Assembly: GCF_900497805.2 (NCBI RefSeq)
Contig: NW_020954610.1
Coordinates: 17,144,535-17,208,534, forward strand
Length of the DNA: 64,000 nt
Reading direction: 5' to 3'
DNA from: Vombatus ursinus
Lineage: Eukaryota > Chordata > Mammalia > Diprotodontia > Vombatidae
In this document: in pieces, positions 41,951 to 53,997 of the stretch
Layout: each line of letters starts with the position of its first letter
Numbering within the stretch: the first letter of the stretch is position 1
Made by a program: the position numbers and the translations under genes
The notes under the pieces: generated by a model
The model's database searches: none
Told to the model about the DNA's origin: nothing
What the model saw: the letters and a program-made list of their open reading frames with translations, nothing else

Positions 41951-42704
41951 ATTTTTGCCTCAACACAATGTAAATGTCTTTTCAAATGAGCATCCAGACT
42001 GCCCTGATGGCTGTGCAATTCATTAAATAAGACTAAACTAAAGGTTCAGTGGCATGCTTAATTTTCTCCATTAAGCCTTCTGCAAGGTTGGCAAGATTCC
42101 TCTGTTGAATTCTGACATACAGGATGTCATAACAATGGAACTCAAGGTTAGACTAGCTTTTTTTGTACATTTTAAAAACCACAGAGAAGACATTCAAGAT
42201 CTCTGAAAACACAACTATATTATTGTTTGTGTCTAGTTTACATATGTCCTTCCATAGGGGGCTTTCAAAATCTCCAGGAGAAGAGGGTTTTATACTGCTT
42301 GTTTCTCAGGGGTACAAAATTAAATCAAAACAATTCAAAGAGGTCGTACATATCCCAACACTAACAAAAGGAGACAAAACTGAACTCTCTTATCTCTGAG
42401 TCCGGCTCAAATAATAGCAGAATTGAATTATAAGACTAATTTCTAGGGAGAAAATTTGCATCTTTACTTACAAGCATTTACTGTATTTTAATTTTTTTGT
42501 GTTTCTAGGACCATGATTTGACCTGTGCTGTGCCTGGTAGGGTTATAATGTGGTGGAAAACTACCCTTCAAACATTATTTGCTGAGATGATTTCTTTAAA
42601 TATCTCATGTGTAGGAATGCATCTAATTGAAAGTTATACAAGAAATGTCACTTAAAAATGAAATAGGCACATTTTCATTGATAGATTCATAAAAATATCA
42701 ACAT

Positions 42705-42955
42705 ATTACTGAGAGTCAGTGTTGCATAGTGGATAGGCAGTTTGCCTCAAAGTCAGGAAGACCTAGTTTCAAGTTCCATCTCTTACACATACTGTGTGAC
42801 ACTGATGAAGTCATTTAATATCTCAGTGCCTGAAACAACTCTCTAAAACTACATGTTGATGACTAGGTACCAATCTGCACTGGTAGAGGGAGTTTCCACA
42901 CCAGAAAGTTCCCTATACCAATTAAGTCATAGTTCTGGACCCAAAGGAAATCAAC
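42705..42955 (+). mobile_element. THER1-like CORE-SINE
   Basis: 'agtgttgcatagtggatagg', 'gtcaggaagacctagtttca', 'aatatctcagtgcctgaaac', 'ctgcactggtagagggagtt', 'ttccctataccaatta'. Nearly complete, including the unique 3' part. Confidence 0.85.
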
Positions 42956-43303
42956 ATATTAGTGTACTGTCCTTCATGTTCAAAAATAGGTTCATGAAGC
43001 TGACTGTTGTGAGTGTCATGTATTCTTAAAAACACATGGTTTTCAATGCCAGGGGTCCTGCATCTTAGCCAAAGAGGGAACCTGGATCACAGAAGATTAA
43101 AATTTTGGTGTATTAAAATACAGGAATATCTTTTAATAGACCACTTTGAGCCTGACCTATTATGGTGCTTGAGGGCAAGATCTCACCAAAAAGGCCCCAA
43201 TCCATCCAGAAGATGTGACTCTCCCTCCAGAGATAGATACCAAGAGCTCTGAAGTGGGCAAAGAAACTTGCCCTGCCTAGTCAGGACTCTTTAAGGTTTA
43301 AAG

Positions 43304-43399
43304 CAGGGTTTCTTAAACTTTTTCCACTCAAGACTCTTTTAGCATTTCTTAAACTGTGGGTCATGACCCCTCGAACAATAAATAGTTTAAGAAGTGCTG
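43304..43399. mobile_element. Small hAT MITE with 8-bp TSD
   Basis: The ends cagggtttcttaaact and agtttaagaagtgctg are inverted repeats. The flanks gtttaaag (43296-43303) and gtctaaag (43400-43407) are the duplicated target with one difference. The element is 96 bp long. Confidence 0.8.
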
Positions 43400-43409
43400 G
43401 TCTAAAGGA

Positions 43410-44210
43410 TGGTAGCTATAACATCCAGTTAACATAGCTCTGAGCTGCTTCATTATATGCGTAGGGCCACCCTAGAAGATTATTGTCAGTCACATTTACA
43501 TGTCTTTGTTCATCTTACAGCCTCTTCATGTATTATCTGTCTTTATATCTCACACAATAAGTAGCACAGTGCTTTATTCATAATAGCTCTTCAGTAAATG
43601 TCTGTTGGGTTGAATTGGGATCAGGGAAATCTGCCTGTCTGTTCTGCAGAAACTATGAAGGTGAATTACCACAACATACTATAAGGATGCAACACAATAT
43701 GGTGATTTCATCTACAGTATATAGCTGCAGGATCACAACCAATGGAAGTAAAAAGGACATTTCCCTTGTATATGGACATCACACAACTGACACACCATCA
43801 TCAGGAAACATGAACTCTGAGTTATTTTCCTAATCTAAGGATTTGATTGCACTAAAACACCTACCTTATTTCACATAGTTTCCTGTCAGACCAACACCAT
43901 GAATCTTTCAGGTGGGTAAGGAAAGGGTCAAAGGCAAACCATGGGACAAAACAAAGCTAACTAGTCCCCATGGGGATGACCTACTCATTCGAAAAGTGCT
44001 CTGATCAACTGAACTCTCACTAGAGGTGATATAATTACAGGGGTCATGGGAGCATATTGGGCCCTCTTGGCCACAGAAACTTTTGACTCTAACAGAGCCT
44101 AATGTATGGTTCTGAATTGAATATTACTGAATTGAAACCCCAGAAAAACTATCCAGACATTCCAGACACCAATTATTTCTCTTTCCCTTTACCACCACAA
44201 TGAAACAAAT
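43410..44210. other. No recognised feature
   Basis: Unique-looking; 43500-43610 contains an L2-like 3' tail ('cagtgctttattcataatag'). Nothing else is supported. Confidence 0.45.
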
Positions 44211-44214
44211 CAGT

Positions 44215-44660
44215 TATTGAACACTCAGATAACACTCAATTAACAAAGATGGTATTGGAAAGGCTATGAGAAGTCAGGAACACTAATATACTGTTGGTGG
44301 ACTTATGATTGATCCAACCATTCTGGAAGCAATTTGGAATTATTAGAGATAATTAAACTAGTAAGATCCTTCAACCCTTTGATACTAGACATGTACGCCA
44401 AAAAAGGACAACGACAGAAAGAAAGATCCCACATATATCAAAATATTCATTTTTATAACAGAAAAAATAGAAGACAAAATGGAAGAAATGATGCTATATG
44501 AATGTAAAGGAAAACTATTACATTGACATGAAACAAAAAAGAAAAGGAAACCAGAAAAGCATAGGAAGAGTTGCTGATCAAGAATGAAGTAAGCAAAACC
44601 AGGACAATACATAAAAACTATAATAGTATAAATGAAAACTATATTAAAAGGCAATAAGAA
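44215..44660 (+). mobile_element. L1 ORF2 end/3' UTR fragment
   Basis: 'aacactaatatactgttggt', 'gattgatccaaccattctgg', 'ttcaacccttt', 'agtaagcaaaaccaggacaa' follow the L1 3' order with many indels. Interrupted by the SINE at 44661. Confidence 0.75.
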
Positions 44661-44805
44661 TGGGGCAGCTTGGTGGCACAGTGGATAGAACTCTGGCCTT
44701 GGAGTCAGGAGGACCTGAGTTCAAATATGGGCTCAGACACATAACACTCACTAGCTATGTGACTCTGGGCAAGTCACTTAACCTCAATTGCCTCACACAA
44801 AAAAA
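44661..44805 (+). mobile_element. Short CORE-SINE inserted in L1, with TSD
   Basis: Sense copy from 'ggggcagcttggtggcacag' to 'cctcaattgcctcac' plus an A-run. aaaaggcaat(a/g)aga lies on both sides (44647-44659 and 44806-44818). Confidence 0.95.
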
Positions 44806-45329
44806 AAGGCAATGAGACCTGTAATCTTGGGCTCATTGATATGAAAATAAGAGATGCTAATCCAGAATCTACTAAATGTAGACATTGGAGAACTAGGGTT
44901 TCTGGAATTACTTGGTAGAGATTTCTGGGAGAAAGGCATTTGAAGGAGAGAAGCTGGGTTGAAAGTGAATGTTCAGAATTTACCCTCTATCTTAGAAACA
45001 CATGGTTTGGTGCTTTTCAGTCAGAGCATTTTACTCTCAAACTATCCCCTCCTGAGGGACTGTAACGAGATGATGGCATCGTTGCTAAGTTGGTGATTGG
45101 AATATTTACTACACTGATCAGATCATGTTTGATAAGAGAGCCCAACTGCCCCTCAAATGCAACTTCCTTTTCCTGTGTGAGTCCAAGTCTGGGAAAGAAA
45201 ACAGCTGTCATTAATTGCCTTACTCCTCTAGGGTTTCAACTCAACTCTTCCTAAAGAGAGCACAAGACAGGAAAAACCTCTTGTTCTCTCTCCTCTTGGC
45301 CTTGTTTTTTTTCCCTTGATTTCACTTAC

Positions 45330-45485
45330 ATCTTCTGATATAAAGGAAATAGTAGACGTTAATCTGTGTTGTATGTTTAATGTTATAGGACCACTGTTTG
45401 TTTGTTCTGACTTCTATACCCCCAGCACTTAACAAGTGCCTGGTACATGGTAGGCATTTAATAAATGCTTGTTTACTTGACTTGG
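45330..45485 (+). mobile_element. L2 LINE 3' end
   Basis: 'cccagcacttaacaagtgcc', 'tggtacatggtaggcattta', 'ataaatgcttgttta'. Confidence 0.8.
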
Positions 45486-45577
45486 ATAAATATGGGTAAA
45501 ACAGAAGATAGATCCAGCTTCATTGAGAGGCACAGGAAGGTGTCAGAGTAATGATTACTTACCCCTGGAATTACAAA

Positions 45578-45763
45578 CCTTATGGTGTCAATTTGAGTTA
45601 ATCTTTAACCAGATCAAAGTGGATTTATAGGAGAGAGTGTAAGCAGAAAGAGATTAATAATTTAAATCCAATCTAACCCTTCGATGTGGTAGAAGAATAT
45701 TTTTGATCCAGCCAGAATCTATGTGCATTTCCATGTGTACTGTGTAGGTTCTCTATTGGATCC
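45578..45763. repeat. Unnamed repeat R, copy 2 (inverted relative to 52.5 kb)
   Basis: The reverse complement of 52546-52728 at roughly 80-85% by eye. Shared words include 'acacatggaaatgcaca', 'tattaatctcttt' and 'ggatc'. In both places the same L2-like tail adjoins the 'ggatc' end, so the junction was copied together. Confidence 0.75.
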
Positions 45764-45779
45764 TTTACAGGTGAATACT

Positions 45780-45965
45780 TTGTTTCAGTCAGTCAATAAA
45801 TGTTTATTAAGAGCCAGGCTCTGTGCTAAGTGCTGGAGATAAAAAGAAAGGAAAAAGACAGTCCCTTCTTTCAAGGAGTTCACAGTCTAATGAGGGAGAT
45901 AATGTGCAAACAACTATGTACAAACAAGCTATATACAGCAAATAACCTACAGAGGGAAGGCACAC
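45780..45965 (-). repeat. L2-tailed family A fragment
   Basis: 'caataaatgtttattaagag', 'gtgctaagtgctggagataa', 'tcaaggagttcacagtctaa', 'acctacagagggaaggca'. Confidence 0.65.
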
Positions 45966-46004
45966 TCTTCCAACTTACAATAGGTGATGGAGTCAGCAGC
46001 AGCA

Positions 46005-46230
46005 ACATAATAACTAACATTTACATAGCACTTACTTCATGCCAGGCACTGTGCTAAGCACTTTACAATAATTATCTCACTTGTTCCTCACCCCAACCCT
46101 GAGATTTTCACTATTTTATAGATGACAAAATAGGTTAAATGACTTCCCCAGTCTAAGGCCAAATTTGAATTCAGGTCTTCCTGACCCCAAGCCAGAAGTG
46201 ATATCCACTGCACTACTTAACTACCCACAC
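46005..46230 (-). mobile_element. MIR/THER-type CORE-SINE with L2 tail, antisense
   Basis: 'aactaacatttacatagcac', 'ttacaataattatctcactt', 'gaattcaggtcttcctgacc', 'gcactacttaactaccc'. Confidence 0.85.
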
Positions 46231-47014
46231 CTCTCACAGATATCTATATTATATGTAGGGGCTCCCTCACCCAATACATACATAAATAAGTGCAGATATA
46301 TGTAAAATATGTACATATTTACATATATCTGAATATAGGTGTAATATATAACATGCTGGTAGGTATCTAGCCCATATTACAAGAGAGGAAAGGATAAAAC
46401 ACATTTCTCTCTTTACAGAAAAGAAGGTGATTGCAGGTGCAAAATGTTGCATATACTAGTGTATGTGGTTACTATGGTGATTGGTTTTGGTTGACGGTTT
46501 TTCTTTATTACTAGGAGAGTTTATTGGTATGTTTCAGGAAATGGCTACAACTTAAAAAACTAAAGGCATGAATAATTTTTTTAGAAAAAAAGTAAGGGTA
46601 TTAAAAATATAATGAAATGGGAAAAATTAAATGTCATATAGTTAGTTAAAGAAACTACTTCAAGATTCATTATTTTTTATCTATAAGTCATCTATAAGTA
46701 AAGATATGGTCCTTTTGTTTGCTTCTTATGATGCTTCCATCTATAAGCAAACACCAGGCAATTCAAAGAAAATTTTACTATGGGCAAAGGAAGTATTAAT
46801 ATTAAAGGCAGTATTAGCATTAGTTAGTATTAAAAGCAAAGGTGGCCCTCAAAGTGTTTAGTTCAAAATTTAACATAAGTCTTTATCAAAAGCTCACCAG
46901 GTAGAGAGAAATAAAATAATAGAGAAATAAATACCTAATGATTTCTTCTCCAGGGCCATATAGTTTTTCTGTTGGGATTTTTTTTCTTCCAAAAAACAAA
47001 TAGTTAATATAATG

Positions 47015-47165
47015 GAAGGAGGAGGAGGAGTGCTAGGTTTGGAGTTAAAGGACCTGACTTTGAATATCACCTCAGTTACTTACTATCTGTGTGATCTCGG
47101 ACCAAGTTAGGTCTTCTCTCTTAAGATTTAATTTCTTCACCTGTATAATGAGGGAGTTGGACTCT
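47015..47165 (+). mobile_element. MIR SINE
   Basis: 'ggtttggagttaaaggacct', 'cagttacttactatctgtgt', 'atgagggagttggactctaa'. Confidence 0.72.
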
Positions 47166-47184
47166 AACAGACCTATTATTCACA

Positions 47185-47348
47185 CTCTTCTTTGTCCCCT
47201 GCAATCTGGCTATCCCATTATTCAACTGAATTTCTCTCCAAAGTTGCCAATAGTCTTAATCACTCAGTCAAATGGCCTTTGATAAATCCTCACTCTTGTT
47301 TTCTCTACTGCCACATTTGACACTGTTGACTATCCTCCCCTTCTTTAT
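47185..47348 (+). mobile_element. L2 LINE ORF2 (RT) fragment
   Basis: 'cctgcaatctggctatccca', 'aagttgccaatagtctt' and 'tgacactgttgactatcc', the last encoding a decayed '..AFDTVDH..' of the L2 reverse transcriptase. Confidence 0.8.
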
Positions 47349-47662
47349 TGATTTACATTCAATAAAGAAATTAAAAGTATTTTGAAATAAAAACACAGGA
47401 GTCAAGAAAAAGGGACATTATAGCCAAAATACAGAGCTTTCAAGTAAAAGAAGAAAAAAAAACCTGCAAGCAGTCAGAAAGAATTCAAGTACTAAGAAGT
47501 CACAGTAAATCGTCACACAAAGCAGCTACCATTATAAAGGAATGAAAAGTTTGGAATATGATATTTATGAGGGCAAAAGATTTTGGCTTACAACCAGTAG
47601 CTTATCCAGAAAAACTGAAGGGATGGACCTTTAATGTAATAGAAAATTTCCAAACAATTCTT

Positions 47663-47811
47663 TTTTGGGGGGGGGGGGAACTGGGGTTAAGTGACTTGCC
47701 CAGGGTCACACAGCTAGTAAGTGTCAAGTGTTTGGTCTGAGGTCGGATTTGAATTCAGGTCCTCCTGACCTCAGGGCTGGTGCTCTAACTACTGCACAAC
47801 CTAGCTGCCCC
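47663..47811 (-). mobile_element. Short CORE-SINE, antisense, inserted in L1 ORF1
   Basis: Tail replaced by a G-run (G10-12) at 47667-47678, then 'ctggggttaagtgacttgcc' to 'ctagctgccc'. Target duplication caaacaattctt at 47651-47662 and caaacattctt at 47812-47822. Confidence 0.93.
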
Positions 47812-49792
47812 CAAACATTCTTAATTAAAAGATCAGAGCTGTGTAGAAACTCTGAAATTCAAAGGCAGGAGTCGAGAGAAAAACAAAAAAAGATAAAATT
47901 TAGTCACAAATCATAAAGGGATTAAATTTTGAGGTGGGAAAATGATACACATTCCCCCTCAGGACTCTTATCTTCATCAAGGGTCTTAACAGGAGACTAA
48001 ATTAAAGACAGAGGGCCGGAGAGTGATTTTCAAAGTAAAGGTAAGAGGAAATGAATATACTTAATAGGTGAGGGAGAAATGAAAGATGATAAAAATGTTC
48101 TCTCATAATCAGGATGCACAAGTAGAAAACTATACAAATGAGGAGGAAGGAGTGGGTAGTATACTTGAACTTCATTTTCATCTGAACTGAAGGGAAGAAT
48201 ACTTATACACAGCTGGGTACAAAAATTCATTCTGACTCAACAGAGAAACAGGAAGGAAAGAAGATAACAAAGCAGAGGGGAGAAGAGGGAAGGTACCTTA
48301 GATCTAGGGAAAACAAATTCTAACTTAAAAGATGGACTGTGTAGAACGGTTTATAAAGAAAGAAAGAAAAGATTAAAACCTATGAATGTGTTCCAGGTAA
48401 GGGAAAAAGAAGAGGGGAAGTGGAACAGAAGCAAAATGCCTCAAACCTAGAGAACTGCTGTTGAGTACACTCTCTCTCTCCCTCACTACCTTTTTCTTTA
48501 TAATGAGGGGGCAGGAAACAAAGAGAAGCTAAAGTATAAGCAAACTGAATTACGAAAGTATACAATCATGACTGCAAATGCAAACGGGATGAACTCATCC
48601 ATAAAATGGAAGAGGATAGACTCCAACAATATATTTTTTAAAATACTTGGAACAGGAGGATGCACAAAGAGTCAAAGAAGGGGTTGGATAAAAATCTATT
48701 ATGCTTCAGCTAAAGTAAAAAATACAGAGATGGTAATCATGATTTCAGATAAAGCAAGAGGAAACATGGACTTAAAAGTTAAATAGGAAAATTACATTAT
48801 GTTAAAAAGTATCATAGATAATGAAATAATATCAATACTAAACCTATGTGAACCAAATGACACAGAATCTAAATACTTAAAGAAAAAGTTAAATGATTTG
48901 CAGGTATAAATACTGAGTAAAACGACAATATTTGAGTGCCTCAATTTGCCCCATTCAGAGTCAGATAAATTTAACTAAAAGATAAACAAAAGTTGAGGAC
49001 CTGCATAGAATTTTAGAGAAGATAGATGTACTAGACTTTTGGGGATTATTTAATGGCAGTAGAAAAGAGTATACCTATTTCTCAGCTTTGTGTGTCACCT
49101 TTAGAAAAACTGACAATATTAAGATATAAGATCCTCATAAACAAATACAAAAAAGGATTATTAAACACATCTTTTATAGAACACAATGCAATAAAATTGT
49201 ATTTAATAAGGAATTAAAGAAACACTGAAGGAACGATAAAAAATTAACTGGAAACTAAGTAATTGAATGTTAAAGAATAAGGGGATCAAAGAATAAAGCA
49301 TAGAATCAGTTGATAATTTCATTAAAGATAGTGACAAAAATGGGACAGATCAATGAATTAGGCATGGAACTAAAAAAAAAATGAGAAAACCAATAAATTA
49401 AAATCCTGCAATTAAACACCAAAATCTAAGAAGAGATTAAAAAAATTGAAAGCAAAAAACCTCACTGAATTAATAAATAAAACTAGGAGCTGATTTTTGG
49501 AAAATAAATAAACTAATAAAATAAACCATTAGTTAATTTGATGTTTTTAGAAAGGAAAAGAGAAAATCCAATGACCATTATCAAAATATAAACAGTCTAC
49601 TGACAAACTATGAACAAATAAAAGAAATTATTAGAAATTATTTCACCTAATTCTATGTTAATAAAACTGAAAATCTAAACAAAACAGATAAACATTAACA
49701 AAAATATATAAAGGCCCAGGTTAACAACCAAAAAAAAAGAAGAAGAAGAAGAAGAAAAATTAAAGGACTTAATCTCAGAAAAAAGAAACTTA

Positions 49793-50383
49793 AAAAAAAT
49801 TATTCATTTATTTATTTATTTTTAGTTTTCAACATTCACTTCTACAAGATTTTGAGTTCCAAATTTTCTCCCTATCTTGTCCCTCTCCCAACGACAAGAC
49901 CGAGTGCATTCTGAATACCCTTTCCCCTAATCTGCCTTCCCTTCTATCTCCCCCCCTCTTCCCTTATCCCCTTCTTCTTCTATTTTTCTGTAGGGCAGGA
50001 TAGCTTTCTATACCCCACTGCCTGTATATCTTATTTTCCAGTTGCATGTGAAAACAATTTTTTAACATTTGTTTTTAAAACTTTGAATTCCAAATTTTCT
50101 CCCTTCCTCCCTCCCCACCCACCCTCATTGAGAAGGCAAGCAACTCAATACAGGTTATACTTGTGTAGGCATGCAAAACACTTCCATAGTGGTCTTGCAT
50201 TAGAAAATTAACTATATTTCCCTTCATCCTATCCCACCCACCCATTTATTCTATTCTTTCTTTTGACCCTGTCCCTCCTCAGAAGTGTTTGCTTCTGATT
50301 ATCCCCTCCCCAAATGTGCCCTTCCCTCTATCATCCTCCCCCCCTTTTATCTCCTTCCCCCCTATTTTCCTGTAGGGTAAGAT
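49793..50383 (-). mobile_element. L1 3' UTR copy, antisense, inserted inside the sense L1
   Basis: Starts with the reversed A-rich tail 'attcatttatttatttattt', then 'ttttcaacattcacttctac' and 'ttgagttccaaattttctcc'. A second UTR segment begins at about 50040. The host L1 word cagaaaaaagaaac(t/c)taa occurs just before (49777-49793) and just after (50384-50402), the target duplication of a retrotransposed insertion. The two CT-rich segments with 'gttccaaattttctccc' suggest an internal duplication or rearrangement. Confidence 0.82.
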
Positions 50384-52104
50384 AGCAGAAAAAAGAAACC
50401 TAATAAGCTGTAAGTGAGCTTCCAAAGGAGAAAAAAACAAACAAACCCTGGGACCATATTGATTTATGAATGAATTCTATCAAACATTTAAAGAACAATT
50501 AATTCTAATACTACAAAATCTGTTTAAAAAAAAAAGGAAAAGAAGGTATTCTACCAAAATCTTTCTATGATACAAATATTATCGTTATATTTAAAACCAG
50601 ATACAGTCTAAGCAGAAAAAAAGAAAATGACAGACTAATCATATCTCTAATGAATGTTTATGCAAATATTTTAAATAAAATATTATCAAGGAGACTAGGA
50701 CAACATATCACAAATATTACATACTATGCCATGTTTGACTTATATCAGGAATATAGGGCTAGTTCAATATTAATTAGGAAAATTATAAACAATAAGAACA
50801 ACCAAAAAAACATGATTATATAGACGCATAAAAAACTTTTGACAAAATACAATACCCATTTATTTTTTAAAAACACACTAAAAAGCATAAAAATAAATGA
50901 ATATTTCCTTAATATGGTAAGAAGTGTTTAACAAAAAACAATAACCAGCACTGTCTGTTGTGCTGATTCCAAAAACATCAAGGGAAAAATAAGAATATCC
51001 ATCATTATTATTACTATTCAATATACTTGCTAGAAATGTTAGCAACAGTGATAAGAAAAAGAAACTGAGGGAATAATCATAAAAAAGAGGAAAGAAAATT
51101 TTTGAGTTTTTTTGCAGATGAGAAAACTAGAGAGATAACTAAAAACATTTGAAACAACTACTTCAGCAAAATTTCTGGATATAAAATAAAGCTATATTAA
51201 TCATTACAGCATTTCTGTATATTACCAACACTATCTAGCATGAAGAGATATAAATGGAGATTCTGTTTAAAATAACTACATATAAAATAAATTGTTTGGG
51301 AGTCTATTTGCCAAGACACAAAAACTATATGAAGATAACTACAAAAAATTGTTTACAATTGAAGAAATATTAATTGCTTATGGGGAGGCTGAGCCAATAT
51401 GATAAAAATAACACAAATGCCTAAATTAATTTACTTATTTAGTGCCCTAACAAAGTTACTCAATGATTATTTTATAGAGATAGAAAAGATAATAAAATTA
51501 ATCTGGAGAAATATATTATCAAGAATCTCAAGGGAAATTATGAAAGAAAGCAGAAAGGAAAGGGTCCTAGACATGCCAGATATCAAAGTGTATTACAAAG
51601 CAATTATCACCACAACAATTTGGTACTGGTTAAGAAACAGAGAAGCTGATCAGTAGAACACATTGGGTGCACAACATACAGAAGCAAATAAGCTCAGTAA
51701 TTTGAGAAATGAAAATTAAAATTACTCTGAGATTCTACCTCATACTCATCAGATTGGTAAGTTTGGGGGGGGGAAGGAAGATGACATGCTGGAGAGCCTG
51801 TGGGAAAACAACTACACTGATGTATACTGAACTTAATAAACTTAAAGGTGCTTAATAAATGTAAATGCTTGTTAATGTTGGTGAAGCTGTGAACTACTCC
51901 AAGTTATTCTGAAAACAATTTGGAGCTATGTCCAAAAGTTATTACTCTGTGCATATCCTTTAACGTAGTGATAACTCCTCTAGAGATCAGGGAAAGAGGA
52001 AAGGATCTGTACGTGCAAAAATATTTCTAGCAGCTTTTTTTTTGCCGGGACAAAGAATTAGAAACTGAAGTGGTACTTATCAACTGGAGAATGGTAGTGC
52101 AAGT

Positions 52105-52545
52105 TTTAGACCTTTAAATCCTCTTTATTAACTGATCCTTCCCTACATTTTCAGTCTTCTTCCACTTTACTCCCCTCCACATATTCTTAGATCCAATGAC
52201 ACTGATTTCCTTGCTAATTTTTGAACATGATACTTTATCTCCCAAGTTTTTACTGGCTATCTTTCATGCCTGGAAGTCTCTTCTTCATCTCTGCCTCCCG
52301 ACTTCTTTCAAGTCTCAGCTAAAGTCACATTTTCTGCATGAAACCTTTCCCAGTCCTCCTTAATCTTAGTGCCTTCCCTCTAAAACTACCCCTAATTTAT
52401 CGTATATAGATAGAGGGTTTTCTTCCCCATTAGACTGTGAGTTCCTTGAGAGAAGGACTTATCTTTTTTCTTTCTCTGTATTTCCAGCACTCAGCACAGA
52501 GCCTGGCACAGTCAGCACTTTATTGACTGAGTGAAACAAAGTAAA
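52105..52545 (+). mobile_element. L2 LINE 3' end
   Basis: 'tccttgctaatttttgaaca', 'ctttcatgcctggaagtctc', 'tttcaagtctcagctaaagt', 'agactgtgagttccttgaga', 'cagcactcagcacagagcct'. Confidence 0.85.
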
Positions 52546-52728
52546 GGATCTAATAAAGAACCTGCACAGTACACATGGAAATGCACATCAGTTCTTGACT
52601 GTATCAAAAATATTTTTCTACCACAAGGCAGGGTTTGATTCATTTTAAGTTATTAATCTCTTTATGCTTATACTCTCTCTTGTAAATTCACTTTGATCTA
52701 AAGATTAACTTAAAGTGACACCAAAAGG
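52546..52728. repeat. Unnamed repeat R, copy 1
   Basis: 'ggatctaataaagaacctgc', 'acacatggaaatgcacatca', 'tcactttgatctaaagatta', 'agtgacaccaaaagg'. Its reverse complement lies at 45578-45763. Confidence 0.75.
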
Positions 52729-53118
52729 TGAGAGCAGTTCTTTGTTTTATTTTTTCTTTCCTTTCTTTGTATCCCTAGTGGATGGGACAGTGTCTGGTAC
52801 ACAGTAGGTGTTTAATAAATCCCAGTAGACTGACTAATGTAGAATGCTTTAAGAAATGATAAAGATGGTTTCAGAAAAATCTGAGAAGGCTTAAATGAAC
52901 TGATATAAAGGGAAGTGAGCAGAACCAGTAGAACAATTTATTAAGTAACAACAGTATTGGAAAGACAAATAACTTTGAAAGACTCAGGAAATTCTGACCA
53001 ACACAATGACCAACCATAATTCCAGATGACTCATGATGAATCATGCCACCCGCCTCCTGACAGAGAAATGATGGACGCAAAATGCAAAATGATACATATT
53101 TTTCTGGATGTGGCCAAT
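52710..53118 (+). repeat. Inverted duplication, arm 1 (L2 tail joined to L1 3' UTR)
   Basis: Holds 'gtgacacc', 'tgagagcagttctttgtttt', an L2-like tail 'gtacacagtaggtgtttaat', the junction 'actgactaat', then L1 3' sequence 'gataaagatggtttcagaaa' to 'ctggatgtggccaat'. All of this, including the L2/L1 junction, recurs reversed at 54978-55378. The L1 3' UTR continues in this arm to about 53265, ending in an A-run. Confidence 0.9.
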
Positions 53119-53384
53119 GTGGAAATTTGTTTTACCTGACTGCATATGTTTGTAACAGGTTTTACTTTTCTTTCTTTTTCAGTGGGGGTGAGAGAGGTAG
53201 GAGGAAGAGAAGGCAGATTTTCATTGATTGAACAAAGTAAAACTTAATTTAAAAAAACTAAGCAGCTCATTACCAGAGTTTCAAATGCTACTTACTAACT
53301 GTATGATGTTAGGTGAGTTATTTCACACCTCTGGACCTCACTTTCCCCAATTATAAAATGGAAAGAGTGGACATGATCCAACAT

Positions 53385-53578
53385 AGAGGCAGCAGAGTAC
53401 AGCAGAAAGAGCACCACTGACTCCAATCAGTGGACCTGTTTTCAAATCCTACCAAGGTGTGTGATCTAAGCAAAGTCATTTAATCTCCCTAAGCCTCATT
53501 TTCCTCATCTGTAAAATAAAGGGATCGAACTAGATGACTTCTAATGTTCCTTCCAGCTCTACATATATAATTCTATGT
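53385..53578 (+). mobile_element. MIR SINE
   Basis: 'gcagcagagtacagcagaaa', 'agcctcattttcctcatctg', 'gaactagatgacttctaatg', 'ccttccagctctacatatat'. Confidence 0.82.
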
Positions 53579-53754
53579 TCTCTAACTTTCTTCCAGCCAC
53601 TGTCTGTGATCCTGAAAGTGACAGAGTGATGTTTTTGTTTTTCTAATTTTTCATGGAAAACTCAGTGTTGCTATTTCCATATTTTTGCAACTGTACCTAA
53701 AAGTCCCTGGGAAGTGAATTATCTTAGGTGTTTGTAGATGTGTATTTATATATA

Positions 53755-53997
53755 GATGGCATAGCAGATAGAATCCTGGGCTAGGAATCAGGAAGATTCA
53801 TCTTTGTGAGTTCAAATCCGGTCTCGGACACTTACTAGCTGTGTGATCCTTTGGCCAAGTCAATTAACCTTGTTTGCCTCAGTTCTTCATCTGTAAAATG
53901 AGCTGGAAAAGGAAATGGCAAACCACTCAATATCTTGGTCAAGAAAACCCCAAATGGGGTCACAAAGAGTTGGACACAACTGAACTGAATTTAACAA
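53755..53997 (+). mobile_element. CORE-SINE with RTE-like tail, sense
   Basis: 'ggcatagcagatagaatcct', 'cttactagctgtgtgatcct', 'gagctggaaaaggaaatggc', 'agagttggacacaactgaac'. Followed by a (TATC)/(TA) simple repeat to about 54060. Confidence 0.93.

Larger units (their letters stand above)
47350..52095 (+). mobile_element. L1 LINE, ORF1 C-terminus through ORF2, dead
   Basis: ORF1: 47545-47645 reads 'KVWNMIFMRAKDFGLQPVAY' and 'PEKLKGWTFNVIENFQ', matching the ORF1p tail ('..FQPRISYPAKL..'). ORF2 endonuclease starts near 48560 ('MTANANGMNSSIKW', 'MVIMISDKARGNMDLK', then 'NLCEPND'-like and 'EYLNLPHSES'-like blocks). RT-region blocks follow: 'RSWFF'-like at 49480, 'EFYQTFKEQL' at 50470, 'SLMNVYANILNKILS' at 50650, 'YSFADE'-like near 51110. 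51399-51656 encodes 'LIYLFSALTKLL', 'LIWRN', 'DMPDIKVYYKAIITTTIWYW'. About 500-600 bp of consensus are missing at 51660-51700, after which the C-terminal end runs to 52095. There are many stops and indels. It contains a SINE (47663-47811) and an antisense L1 3' end (49793-50383). Confidence 0.88.

Noticed and set aside
51399-51656. 85-codon plus-strand frame as a gene
   Set aside because: It is the '..LIYLFSA...DIKVYYKA...WYW' part of L1 ORF2.
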